DNA from: an uncultured Actinomycetes bacterium
Lineage (GTDB): Bacteria > Actinomycetota > Thermoleophilia > Solirubrobacterales > Solirubrobacteraceae
Direction: 5' to 3'
Assembly: GCA_937888775.1 (NCBI GenBank)
Contig: CALAQT010000066.1
Span: 26,204-90,203 of the forward strand
DNA: 64,000 bases
Position 1 is the first letter of the stretch; every line of letters begins with the position of its first letter. This document shows, one piece after another, positions 1 through 8,971 of this stretch. The notes under the pieces were generated by a model, which ran no database searches, was not told where the DNA came from, and saw only the letters and a list, made by a program, of their open reading frames with translations. The position numbers and the translations under genes are program-made.

Positions 1-13
1 TGTTCAGCCCGTC

Positions 14-733
14 TTACCTCGTCAATGTGCGGGTAGCGAAGAAGATCGGGACTTCCTGATAGAGCGGTTGTCGTTCTGCGAGCAACGATGACGCCTCGGG
101 CTCTTCGACCACGTCCACCGCGAAGCCGGACTGAGTGAGCGCGTTCAGGTACGTGCTCAGCATGCGGTGATGGTTTCCCGCTCGGCGGAGGCCATTGGGA
201 TTCGGTGACCGCCAGAAGCGCTCGTCGAAATAACCATTGACGGAGACGCGCGGCCGCCGATCGGAATCCATTACCGCGCTGGCGCCAGGAACCAGGAAGC
301 ACGGGTGGCCGATCACGAAAACGAACCAACCCCCGGGCTTGAGGACACGATGAACGGCCCTCATCGCGGCTCGGAGATCGGGAATGTCCATGAGGCCGAG
401 TTGACAGGTGGAGCCATCGAAGCTGGCGTCGTCGAGAGAGGCCAGAATCTCAGCGTCATCGAGCACGTACGAGACGGCAGAATTCTGTCCGGGGCCGTGG
501 CGACGGGCGAGTTCGACCATTTCCTCAGAGCTGTCGACGCCCACGACATGACGGGCGCCGGCGCGGGCTCTCGTCGCTAGGCCTTGACCGCATGCGATGT
601 CCAGCACCTCCGTCCCTTCAAGGGGCGGTACCAGCGGAGGAGGCAGTCGACGGCGGTCTCGTGCGGTCCACTGCCGGCAGTGATGAGGTCGTGCCGCGGC
701 GGTGGACTCGCTCAACAGCGCCTGCCCGCCCAT
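14..733 (-). CDS. class I SAM-dependent methyltransferase, N-terminal segment frame-scrambled
   Basis: The protein carries the Rossmann-type methyltransferase core: motif I VLDIACGQG, then VVGVDSSEEMVEL for the acidic SAM-binding residue, and a post-motif LKPGGWFVFVIGHP. It probably methylates a small molecule (Methyltransf_11-like); the substrate cannot be read. I chose the ATG at 733 because upstream codons run into the neighbouring ATPase gene. Between about 694 and 635 the frame reads as unnatural R/P-rich sequence, whereas the +1 frame reads a sensible DLITAGSGPHETAVDCLLR that would join LVPPLEG. This implies one inserted and one deleted base that compensate each other. Motif I is also two residues shorter than usual. 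The gene may be decaying or contain assembly errors. Confidence 0.6.
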   Translation of the reverse strand: MGGQALLSESTAAARPHHCRQWTARDRRRLPPPLVPPLEGTEVLDIACGQGLATRARAGARHVVGVDSSEEMVELARRHGPGQNSAVSYVLDDAEILASLDDASFDGSTCQLGLMDIPDLRAAMRAVHRVLKPGGWFVFVIGHPCFLVPGASAVMDSDRRPRVSVNGYFDERFWRSPNPNGLRRAGNHHRMLSTYLNALTQSGFAVDVVEEPEASSLLAERQPLYQEVPIFFATRTLTR

Positions 734-785
734 TGGCAGGCGAGCACAACCGCGCTGCGTAATGCACATCGATCCCCCAGTAGTT

Positions 786-2381
786 TTAGGTCCCAGCAAG
801 GAGGCGGTCAGCCAGTGCGTCGGGCGTCAAGCGCGCTACGTAGTCCCCGGCGTCGCCAGGATAGGTCCGTCGCAGCCACCGCGCGAGATCGTGGAACTCC
901 TCGGACGTCGCGTCCGCTAGATCAGGGACCAGTCGTAAGGCCTGCACCAGGTCGTCGTGCGAACGGACCGCATCGCCGACTATCGCACACGTCATGATGC
1001 ATCCGGCCAAGACTGGTGGTGCGTGGGTCAGACCCTGAGCGCGCGCCACCGCCAGCCAGTAGCGTTCTTCGTGGCGCAGCAACCGCGTCAAGGCGTCTTC
1101 CTCATACCGCTGCTCATCGCCATGGTCCCAGTCTGAGAATTCGAGCAAGGCTTCGATCGATAACTCAAGGGGGGTCGGGAACCCTTCGAGGTCGGCATGC
1201 CGACCGAGTGGCAGGTCACGGTGCAACGCTACTGCGAAGCTCTTGCGTGCAAGATCGAGGAAGGCCAAGCGTTCGGCAGCAGACCAGTCATGCGGCGCAA
1301 GGCGAACCACCGCAGCATCGTCAAGGACCTCGTCGACTTCATCGACGACGAAGCGCATCCTGTTTAGTGGATCCTGAGGGGACTCCGGGTTGCGCATGAG
1401 CAGCACGATCCGAACTGGCAGATTCGCCCGGCGCCGCAGAACGGCTCCGAGCATTGATTGAACCTCGGCAACGCGTGCCTCTGCATAGTCCACCACCACC
1501 GCGAGGGGCCCCCCGGTACCGGCCGCGAAAGCGCCAGGCTGGCCGATGTCGCCGGAGAGCAGTCCAGCCATCCAGCCTTCCTGGTCGGTCAGCCGCTCAC
1601 AGAGCTCGACAGCCAAACGCGACTTGCCGGCTCCGGCCTGGCCGATCACGACCGCCACTCGCACCGCGGGGCCGTTCTCTGCCCACGCCTGCAGCAGATC
1701 CAACTCAGAGTCGCGAAAGCGAAAGGGCACCAGCCCGTAGCGGGGCGACAGTAGCTGCCCAGGTCCGACGGCAGTCGGATTGCGCAGCAGAGCGCGGCCA
1801 GGAACGAGTTGGGGCTGCACGCCATAGGCTCGCTCCACACTCTCGACCACCTGCTCAACGGCAGCCAGCGTCTCGATGGCCACACCAAACATCGCCATGT
1901 CGTTGACGATCTGACGCAGGAAGGTCTCGACCGTTCGTGTGTCCGCGCGGCGCCGCAGCTCGGAGTCCATGACCAGAAGCTCGTCGGACTCCAACGACTC
2001 CAGTAGCGCCTGCCACGCGATCCCCAGGGCAGCCGCCGCTCGCTGCCGGGCGCCGGTCTCCGCGTCGCCCGAAGAAGAGGAGTCGGCGCTCCCGTCCAGG
2101 AAGGCGTCGGCAAGCGTGGCGACTATGTGGTCGGAGGTTGCCGGCGAGCTAGTGTCGGCCAACTCCGACCAGGACACCGTCGCCAACCACCGCCGCAGAC
2201 TGGAGCGTTCCCTGGCTGAGAGGAGTCCCGGCATATCGCGATCGATGAGGCGGATCGCCGCAGCAGGGAGGGCGCGCCGTCGGTTGCGGCCCAGTCCGGA
2301 CAGCACCACGACGACGTCCCAAGCGCGCGCCAGCCCGAACCCAGCGAGCAGCGATAGGACCGACGCCGACATATCAGGCAT
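786..2381 (-). CDS. STAND-like P-loop ATPase
   Basis: A 531-residue protein with Walker A GQAGAGKS at about 247-254 and a Walker B-like VVVDYAE at 295-301, preceded by a LVPFRFRDSELDLLQAW linker typical of actinobacterial STAND/NB-ARC-like proteins. Residues 1-200 are mostly helical and match no effector I recognise. STAND ATPases usually end in TPR or other sensor repeats, but this one stops soon after the ATPase/helical region. A TPR protein is encoded divergently from a start only 9 bp away. An AGAGG ribosome site lies about 5 nt upstream of the start. The context (TPR, CHAT protease, MBL enzyme) suggests an anti-phage sensor; that role is inferred. Confidence 0.75.
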   Translation of the reverse strand: MPDMSASVLSLLAGFGLARAWDVVVVLSGLGRNRRRALPAAAIRLIDRDMPGLLSARERSSLRRWLATVSWSELADTSSPATSDHIVATLADAFLDGSADSSSSGDAETGARQRAAAALGIAWQALLESLESDELLVMDSELRRRADTRTVETFLRQIVNDMAMFGVAIETLAAVEQVVESVERAYGVQPQLVPGRALLRNPTAVGPGQLLSPRYGLVPFRFRDSELDLLQAWAENGPAVRVAVVIGQAGAGKSRLAVELCERLTDQEGWMAGLLSGDIGQPGAFAAGTGGPLAVVVDYAEARVAEVQSMLGAVLRRRANLPVRIVLLMRNPESPQDPLNRMRFVVDEVDEVLDDAAVVRLAPHDWSAAERLAFLDLARKSFAVALHRDLPLGRHADLEGFPTPLELSIEALLEFSDWDHGDEQRYEEDALTRLLRHEERYWLAVARAQGLTHAPPVLAGCIMTCAIVGDAVRSHDDLVQALRLVPDLADATSEEFHDLARWLRRTYPGDAGDYVARLTPDALADRLLAGT

Positions 2382-2390
2382 GCTACCTCT

Positions 2391-3968
2391 GTGGATACCG
2401 AGGGTCAGCTGGCGAAGATGGCGCTGGTCGCATCGGTGCTCGCGCGCGGATCACCCCGGCAGCGTCTGGGAGCGCTGCCCCGTCTTGCCCGGACGGCACG
2501 AGACCACCCTACTATCCGCCCATTCGTCGAGCGAGTACTTGCCGAGCACGCCGCCACGTTGGTTCAGGAGGCAGCAGCCTTGTCCGAATCGGCGCCGTGG
2601 GTTGGCCAGGCCGCCCTTCGGGCGCTTGAGGCCGCACTGCCTGCATCTTGGCCTCCGGGCCTGCCACCGCCCGACTTCCTCGACGTACCCGGCGTCGAGC
2701 GGATGCGCGTCGCAGCCGCTCAAGCGGCGGTGGAGCGCTCCACAACTAGCGCCCGCACACTGCTTCGGCTGGAACTGGCGCAACGACTGCGGGTGGCAGG
2801 CGAGCACCAGCAGGCGCTCGAGTTGGCACGCTTGTCAGTTGCTGAGCTGGAGACGTCGGACGGCCGGGAGAGTACACGGAGGCTCGCTGAAGCGCTCAAC
2901 GTCCTGGCCATCCTCGAGATAGAGTCGGGAGCCGACATGGCGGCGTTGCTTCATGCGCATCGCAGCGTCTGCTTGCACATCGAGGCATGGAATGCGGAGC
3001 TTCGCGACCGCCAGTCAGGCGCGTGGGCCTGCCTGACCCTCGGTGTTGCGTACTACCGCGGAGGGCAGGACGAGCTAGCCCGGCGCTACCTCACAGAGGC
3101 CAAGCGGCTCGGCCGTGGTCTAGCTCCCGAGCGCGCCGACTATCCCAACATCGAGGTGAGCGCCGCTGTGACGGTTGTGACCCACTTCCCTGATGTCGAT
3201 GTCAACGTGGATCTGGGACGCCTGCACTTCGACCCGCCGCGGGTCGACGACCGTGCGCTGCTGGCCTCAGCTCGCGGGTTTGTGCTCACCGGTTCTGGCC
3301 GCCACGCCGACGCGCTGCCCCACTTCAACGAGGCGCTTGCCCTGCGCCGACTAGAGCTCGACCTTGCGCCGGCACGTCCAACGATCCAACTGGCTCGCGT
3401 GCTGATGCAACTTGGTTCGGCCCTCGACGCTCTCGGCCGTCAGCATCGATCCGCTCACGCCTACGAGGAGGCCGCAACCCTTGCCACTTACCCGACGATG
3501 CGAGAACGCGCCGTCCGCGCAGCCTCGCATGCCCATCGGCGCGCCGCGGCAGACGCCAGCAGGCGCGACAGCCGACTTGCCGAGGACCACTTCAAACGGG
3601 CCCTCGACCATGACGCCACCCTCGGCGATACCGCTTCCCGGGCGTTGACGATGGCCGTAGGCGCCTTCGTCTCCTGGGACAACGGGGACCCCCAGCCAGC
3701 CCTGGATCGCGCCGAGACATCGGTGCGACTCGCCGCCGACGCAGTCGCATCCGGCGAAAGGGAGGACAGCCAGGTAAAGTTCGCCCAACTGACCCGCGAC
3801 TCCATGCGCCGAGAAGTCGCCAAGTACAGGGACTATCAACTCGCCGGTAGCCGTGAGCGCGATCGCGCACCCCACGGGTCGTCGCTACCTGAAAGAAGGA
3901 TTGGCGCACGCCGGCACGTGGCCGTGACGCCTCTAGACGGCGGGGGAACGACAAATGCCGTCGCATGA
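2391..3968 (+). CDS. TPR-repeat protein
   Basis: About 525 residues, almost entirely helical, with several recognisable tetratricopeptide units (for example LARLSVAELETSDGRE, LTLGVAYYRGGQDELARRYL, GSGRHADALPHFNEALALRR and GSALDALGRQHRSAHAYEEAA). No enzymatic motif is visible. The start is a GTG 9 bp from the divergent ATPase start; an ATG at 2418 is a possible alternative, as neither has a strong ribosome site. The last 40 residues are low in repeat character. TPR arrays are the usual ligand-sensing part of STAND proteins, so this could be a sensor module supplied in trans. That is inference from location only. Confidence 0.65.
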   Translation: MDTEGQLAKMALVASVLARGSPRQRLGALPRLARTARDHPTIRPFVERVLAEHAATLVQEAAALSESAPWVGQAALRALEAALPASWPPGLPPPDFLDVPGVERMRVAAAQAAVERSTTSARTLLRLELAQRLRVAGEHQQALELARLSVAELETSDGRESTRRLAEALNVLAILEIESGADMAALLHAHRSVCLHIEAWNAELRDRQSGAWACLTLGVAYYRGGQDELARRYLTEAKRLGRGLAPERADYPNIEVSAAVTVVTHFPDVDVNVDLGRLHFDPPRVDDRALLASARGFVLTGSGRHADALPHFNEALALRRLELDLAPARPTIQLARVLMQLGSALDALGRQHRSAHAYEEAATLATYPTMRERAVRAASHAHRRAAADASRRDSRLAEDHFKRALDHDATLGDTASRALTMAVGAFVSWDNGDPQPALDRAETSVRLAADAVASGEREDSQVKFAQLTRDSMRREVAKYRDYQLAGSRERDRAPHGSSLPERRIGARRHVAVTPLDGGGTTNAVA

Positions 3969-4244
3969 GTGCGGCAGCTTCCCAGCCGCAGAGGATTTCG
4001 AACCTCGCTCGGTCAGAGGAGGCTGACCATCGGACCCAGCTAAGAACGGGAGGGGTTCGTACGGCGTCAAGCCGGATGCAGCTTCGAGGACTTGAATCCA
4101 TCGAAGGAGAAGAGACAGGCCCTCCTTCGTGAGATCGCGGCTGACAGCGCGCGAGACGCGATGGCGTCGTTTGGTAGTTCGAATAAGCGAGAGTCTTCCC
4201 AGCCATCCTATGCGGTGGGCAAAGCTCGTACGCGGCGGTGCCCG

Positions 4245-4391
4245 GTGTTCGCCGACGCAGTGGTGGCCGGGGCCATCGTGGACCGCCTCCTGCACACGGC
4301 GGCCGTGATGAACATCCGCGGCGCCAGTTACCGAGCCCGTGTCTACGCGGCCAAGCAGAAGCTCAAGGGAGGCGGTGCTATGGTTGCGTGA
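4245..4391 (+). pseudogene. IS21-type IstB helper ATPase, C-terminal remnant
   Basis: The last 48 codons of an IstB-like transposition helper are recognisable: VFADAVVAGAIVDRLLHTA followed by IRGASYR, which matches the conserved IstB tail. The reading frame upstream of 4245 is unrelated, so the rest of istB and all of istA are missing. IS21-style terminal repeats follow directly at 4402-4435. This is the right-hand scar of an IS21-family element lying between the TPR gene and the MBL/CHAT operon. Confidence 0.6.
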
Positions 4392-4401
4392 ACCTCGAGG
4401 C

Positions 4402-4435
4402 CTGTGCACTTTTGATGATCAGGTCTGTGCACTTT
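4402..4435. repeat. IS21-like terminal direct repeats
   Basis: The 11-base motif ctgtgcacttt occurs at 4402-4412 and again at 4425-4435, a 23-bp period. Spaced short repeats just outside the istB stop codon are typical of IS21-family ends. The other end of the element is not present nearby. Confidence 0.55.
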
Positions 4436-4615
4436 CCGTGCTCCCCAACATCTCGTCCGCGTCGACGCGGAAGGCCTGAGGCTCTCCGCGCTACTGATCT
4501 CCGCGTCGGCATGCGCACGGCAAGAGGCGCACCGAGCCGCCATCCGCTCGCGTCATAAGCCAAGTCCGACTCCGATCCTGGGGCGTTCTTGGAGTTACGG
4601 CAGAAGCGGGTCGAA

Positions 4616-5719
4616 CTACAATTCGAGGGCCAAGCCCGTCTGGCCGGGTTCGGGAAAGCAGGTTTGGAACCCGGCCTTGCGCTGCAGGCTGTCGTCCGAC
4701 CACATACTGTTCTGAGCCGATCGGTAGTTAAAGTGCAACGTTGAGTCACGGTCGCCCGAAGCAATGATCCGGGCGACCGCCTCTTCATCGGGGTGACCGA
4801 AGATGGCTCCGTTCGTCGAGAAGAGGTACCGCCGACACGACAGTGCCTCCAGGAGCGTGATGTTCACATTGTGCCGACTTCCGTGGTGCGGAACCTTGAA
4901 CGCATCGATCTGCAGACGCTCTCTGCCCCGCTCCCGGAGCAGCCTCCGGACGTTGGATTCGATGACACCTGGAAAGCCGTCAGCACCAAACAGAACGGCC
5001 GCACCGTTGTACTCAGCCAGCACGACAATAGAGCTGCCGTTCGGCGACGAGCGGTCAGGCTGAAACGCGGTAGCCGCCAATTGCCGCACGTCGACTTCAC
5101 TGGGGCCGAGCAGGTCGAGGGGGACGCCGCGCCTCGCAGCCAGGGCGCCAATCACGGCGGTATCGGCGGGAGTGCGCGGGCCGACGGTGTTGATACCGGC
5201 AGCGCGGATAGTTGCGGACCACTCCCGGCGTAGCTGGCGCAATTGGTCTGGTCCCGGAGAGAGTAGGGTCAGTCTCATTCCGCCGGGCAACTCATGAACC
5301 GGCAACGGGCCCTCGGCCGGGACGACTACCGCCCCGGCACTAAATGACCTGTTCCAGGGAAGACCACGACGGTCGATCCACGTCGAAATGATCTCACCCT
5401 CGACGGGACCGAGGGTGTCCGCCGGGGAATCCGGAAGATGCTGGTATCCGTTGAACCACACCTGATCAACAGCGACGTTGAGAACAGGATCGGCGAGAAC
5501 CTTCAGCAGACCGCCGATGTGGTCCGAATCGATGTGGCTGATCAGAAGGAGCTCGAGGCGGCGCTGCTCCGGCGGCAATGCCAGGATGCGCTGTTCAAGG
5601 ACCTTGTTGGTTGGCGGAGTTCCTCCATCGATGACGATGCGGTGGGGCTGTTCCGAATCGCCGTACTCGACCCAGAGCGCGTCACCTTGATGGGCGGGGA
5701 GCATCTCGACGCGGAACAT
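4616..5719 (-). CDS. MBL-fold (ComEC-like) metallohydrolase
   Basis: A 367-residue metallo-beta-lactamase-fold enzyme. The metal site is visible as SHIDSDHIGG (residues 61-70), with VLFGADG near 243-248 and KVPHHGSRHN at 275-284. The HHGS element places it with the ComEC/Rec2-type MBL hydrolases rather than beta-lactamases. No transmembrane segments are seen, so it should be cytosolic; nucleic acid or nucleotide hydrolysis is likely but unproven. It starts 5 nt after the stop of the CHAT protein gene and is therefore co-transcribed with it. MBL enzyme, protease and STAND ATPase together recall type I AVAST defence systems. Confidence 0.8.
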   Translation of the reverse strand: MFRVEMLPAHQGDALWVEYGDSEQPHRIVIDGGTPPTNKVLEQRILALPPEQRRLELLLISHIDSDHIGGLLKVLADPVLNVAVDQVWFNGYQHLPDSPADTLGPVEGEIISTWIDRRGLPWNRSFSAGAVVVPAEGPLPVHELPGGMRLTLLSPGPDQLRQLRREWSATIRAAGINTVGPRTPADTAVIGALAARRGVPLDLLGPSEVDVRQLAATAFQPDRSSPNGSSIVVLAEYNGAAVLFGADGFPGVIESNVRRLLRERGRERLQIDAFKVPHHGSRHNVNITLLEALSCRRYLFSTNGAIFGHPDEEAVARIIASGDRDSTLHFNYRSAQNSMWSDDSLQRKAGFQTCFPEPGQTGLALEL

Positions 5720-5724
5720 CTTGC

Positions 5725-8700
5725 CTAGACCTGAACCCGCCAGTCGACGTCGCCGAACGAGGTGAGACAGAGTGCCATTTGTTCGCCGTCGCTGAGCAGA
5801 GTACGACGCACCGTAAGCATCACGTCCCCAAAGCAGACACCATCGGTTTGGCGATTGGGCGTGGAGGCAGTGTGCAGCGCGCGAACCAGCGCGGCCGCTA
5901 CCGGAGCCGCCCGGCGACCGAGGACGGGTGCGACAGTTCCGACTACCAGCGCGGCGCCATTCGTGCGGAAGGCATTCACGAATGTATGTAGATGCTGGTC
6001 GTCCGTTGCGGTACCACAGCCGAGCAGGAGCACCACCGGGGCCATATCTGGGTATGGCCTGACCACCTGCGCGTCGATCTGCGCAAGCATGAGGTCATCG
6101 CTCGTGCCAATCTGCAGGGCGAGGTTGCCCCGAACGTCTGCGGTATGGGACAGCAGCAGTTGCAACGCCGGGCGGCGAAGACGCACCCCGGTGAGCCAGT
6201 CCCGCCAGCTGGCCACCTGAGTGGCGTTGGGGTCCATCAGGCGCAGCGTCTCGAGCACCTGCGCCTCCAACCCCGTCTTGTTGGGGTCTGCCCTGTCGCT
6301 GGCGGCGAAGATGGCAGATCCGAACTCGGTCAGGTGCTGACGTTGCGCTGTCGGCTCGCGACGGACGCCTGTCCGAGCCCCCGCGCGAGTCTGCTCCTCG
6401 TCGAGGACTTGACGCTCGATGACCTTGGAGAGCGCCCAGAAGCCTAGGGGGCAGACAACCGTGCTCCACGCTGGGTTGTCCGGAGCTGGTGGATGGTGGC
6501 TCGAGCTGCAGTGACCGGCCCGTAGTGCGGCGTCCCAGTTCGGGCAGAGGCCGGCATCCTTCGTTGGGACGGCGAATTCATACACGAACTCCACCGGGAT
6601 GAACTCGTCCGCGTCCGTCACCAAAACCTGGAGCTTGGCGACCTCCCGTCCACGCATTGCTTTCGCGACCGGAGCGCCGATGACCTTGAACAGCTCCACC
6701 CCGGTGAACGCAAGGTCGCGCAGCAGTTGCACGTTCGCCGGCGAGTCCATCCGACGGTCGTACAGATCCGGATTTAGGGCTAGGTCGGTGAGCCGCTCGG
6801 TGATCCGTTGAGCGCCCAGACTCAGCCGGCTTTCATCGAACTGAATGACCTCCTCGTCATGGACTGCAACTGTGGACGGCGGGCCCGTCGGTGAGCCTGA
6901 CCGCACCATCGCAAGGTCGAAGGGCTCTCGCGCATCCAGATCGGCGAACCCAGGCCGCACAACGGCGACGCGAAACGAGATGGAGTCGTCACCAGCGGCA
7001 GCAGTCGGATCGTCCACTACGCGGCCACGGATCACGGCTCGCTGGAGAATCCGATTCCGGTAGAGCACATCAATGCGCGCACGAAATTCGGAGCGGGCAG
7101 CACCCGTCCGGAAGCTGAAGCTACGAACGTCCGTCGCGCCCACGGGCGGCAGCACCACTGGTTCTCCCACGACGGGTTTGCCTCGAGGCGGAGTGAACAT
7201 GAAAGTGAGCGACTTGGGCTGCCCGGGGTCGGGGAGCGAGTCGTCAATCGCGGCTCCGCCAGTGGCGACCAGTAGGCCAGTGCGGACCGGGCCGATCTGG
7301 ACCTCTACGATGTGGTCCGTGTCAGCTCGAAGCGCGCGGGTCACCGCACGGTGTCGTCCGCTAGAAGCCTGGTACATCTTGGCGAGGATCCAGCGCGGCT
7401 TGGGTGGTTGAACTGACCGGCGCTTCGCGTGCCCGCGTTGCAGGGCAGGCGTCTTGACAGCTCTCTTGCGTGAGCCGGTCGTGGGACTGCGTCGCCCGCT
7501 TCGTCCGGATCGGCTGAGTCCCGTCGCGGATCCTGGGCTCGTTGTGCCCGCGGTAGTCTGTTTCTTGCCGTCAGCGTCGGAACGCGCCTGCCCCGGCCGC
7601 GGAGAACGCCGCCTTCGCGCTGGGCGCTCTGCACTCTCGCCGCTACCGGATGGGTCAACCGCAAGGCCTTCAAAGGAATCGTGCCCGCTGGGGGACTCAG
7701 TCTGTTCAGGCTTTATGACTGCTGGCCGGCCGATCCCCTCATCATCCACGGGAGACAGCACGCGCCGAAACTCCCCAGATTGCGTCTCCCTCACCTCGGT
7801 GGGCTCGAGGAAATCACCGGCGTCGGTCGCCGCTGACCGGCGGGGCGCGGGGCCTACGCGCGGAAGGGCCGGAGACGAAAGAGTTCCCTGCGGAATCTCG
7901 TCACTCGCAATGATGGGTCCGCTGAGCGCGCCAACGCTCTCTGTGGCACTCGCGACCAGGCAGGCTGCGGCCACCTGGTCGACCGTGTTGTCAGATGTGA
8001 GAAACGGACCCATCGCCTGGACCAAACCCGAGATGCCTCCCCGCGAGAGCATCCAGGCAATCTGACCCGACACTGTCGATGGTCGGGATGGCCGGAGCAC
8101 TGCAGTCACGCGGTCGAAGAGGTCGGTCCGGGAGGTTAAGCTGAATGCGTGCTTTCGGTACTGGACAAACAGGCCAGCGGGGTCTGGCCGGTACTGGGCA
8201 CGCAACGCCGCCACCCACTGGACGACCGCGTTACGAAGCTGGAGTTGTGTGTCTTCGTCGGACGACGCGAAAGCGGCTGTGGCGATGGCTGCACCTAGCC
8301 CCGCCTTCCACGCACCGTCGAGCGCCGCCCGGACCTCTGTCGGCTCGCCACCTGCGGCGGTGATGCCTCTGAGCAAACGCGCCGCCTCCGCCTGCCGCGA
8401 ATCCGAGTGCCGCGAAAACCCCAACCTCTTGCCCTGTGCCCATGACGGCTCAAGCAGAGGCGCGCTCGGCTGAGCATCCCAGACAGTCGCGGGCAGCGGG
8501 TCGCCGGGGTTGACGATGGAGCCGGTAGTGCGGGAGTTACGCCCACCGCCCTTGCCGGTCTCACGGACTGGTTCGCCACCGATGTGTTCATCGATCGTGC
8601 GGACAACGGCCGTGCGCTCGCGCGAATCCTTCGACGTTAGCGCCCGGGTGGCGAAGGCGACGACGGCGGACCGCGCGTCTCGGTCGAGCGGGAGCCGAAT

Positions 8701-8865
8701 CAGGGCGGCGAACATCGCTACGCGGACTGCCGGGCGCGGACTGTTCAAGCCGTCCAGCAGAGGTCGCAATGCCGCGGCGCTCAGCTCAGGGCGGCGCGCG
8801 CCTTTCTGTGCACGCCCTGCCATGAACAACATGATCGCACTAAGCGGCTGGCGCGTTGGGCGCAA
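5725..8865 (-). CDS. HEAT-repeat and CHAT-protease-like protein
   Basis: About 1,046 residues. The N-terminal third looks like helical HEAT-type repeats (LRPLLDGLNSPRPAVRVAMF and similar). Residues near 400-490 are a basic, Ser/Pro/Arg-rich linker. The C-terminal domain resembles a CHAT caspase-like protease: LQLLLSHTADVRG offers the catalytic His, VVLLLGCGTA the Cys, and it ends with NGAALVVGTVAPVLG, the usual strand after the Cys. The frame opens with a TTG at 8865; an ATG at 8832 is equally possible and no good ribosome site decides. It leads an operon with the MBL enzyme (5-nt gap). Proteolytic effector function is inferred from the Cys/His pair. Confidence 0.7.
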   Translation of the reverse strand: MRPTRQPLSAIMLFMAGRAQKGARRPELSAAALRPLLDGLNSPRPAVRVAMFAALIRLPLDRDARSAVVAFATRALTSKDSRERTAVVRTIDEHIGGEPVRETGKGGGRNSRTTGSIVNPGDPLPATVWDAQPSAPLLEPSWAQGKRLGFSRHSDSRQAEAARLLRGITAAGGEPTEVRAALDGAWKAGLGAAIATAAFASSDEDTQLQLRNAVVQWVAALRAQYRPDPAGLFVQYRKHAFSLTSRTDLFDRVTAVLRPSRPSTVSGQIAWMLSRGGISGLVQAMGPFLTSDNTVDQVAAACLVASATESVGALSGPIIASDEIPQGTLSSPALPRVGPAPRRSAATDAGDFLEPTEVRETQSGEFRRVLSPVDDEGIGRPAVIKPEQTESPSGHDSFEGLAVDPSGSGESAERPARRRRSPRPGQARSDADGKKQTTAGTTSPGSATGLSRSGRSGRRSPTTGSRKRAVKTPALQRGHAKRRSVQPPKPRWILAKMYQASSGRHRAVTRALRADTDHIVEVQIGPVRTGLLVATGGAAIDDSLPDPGQPKSLTFMFTPPRGKPVVGEPVVLPPVGATDVRSFSFRTGAARSEFRARIDVLYRNRILQRAVIRGRVVDDPTAAAGDDSISFRVAVVRPGFADLDAREPFDLAMVRSGSPTGPPSTVAVHDEEVIQFDESRLSLGAQRITERLTDLALNPDLYDRRMDSPANVQLLRDLAFTGVELFKVIGAPVAKAMRGREVAKLQVLVTDADEFIPVEFVYEFAVPTKDAGLCPNWDAALRAGHCSSSHHPPAPDNPAWSTVVCPLGFWALSKVIERQVLDEEQTRAGARTGVRREPTAQRQHLTEFGSAIFAASDRADPNKTGLEAQVLETLRLMDPNATQVASWRDWLTGVRLRRPALQLLLSHTADVRGNLALQIGTSDDLMLAQIDAQVVRPYPDMAPVVLLLGCGTATDDQHLHTFVNAFRTNGAALVVGTVAPVLGRRAAPVAAALVRALHTASTPNRQTDGVCFGDVMLTVRRTLLSDGEQMALCLTSFGDVDWRVQV

Positions 8866-8971
8866 TCACTATTAGGCGGAGGCTCACTTTGATCGAGGGA
8901 GCCCTACGTCATTGATGGCTCCGCTCGTCAATGCATATCATCGCAGTCCCAACAACTGGAGGGACCCAAGT

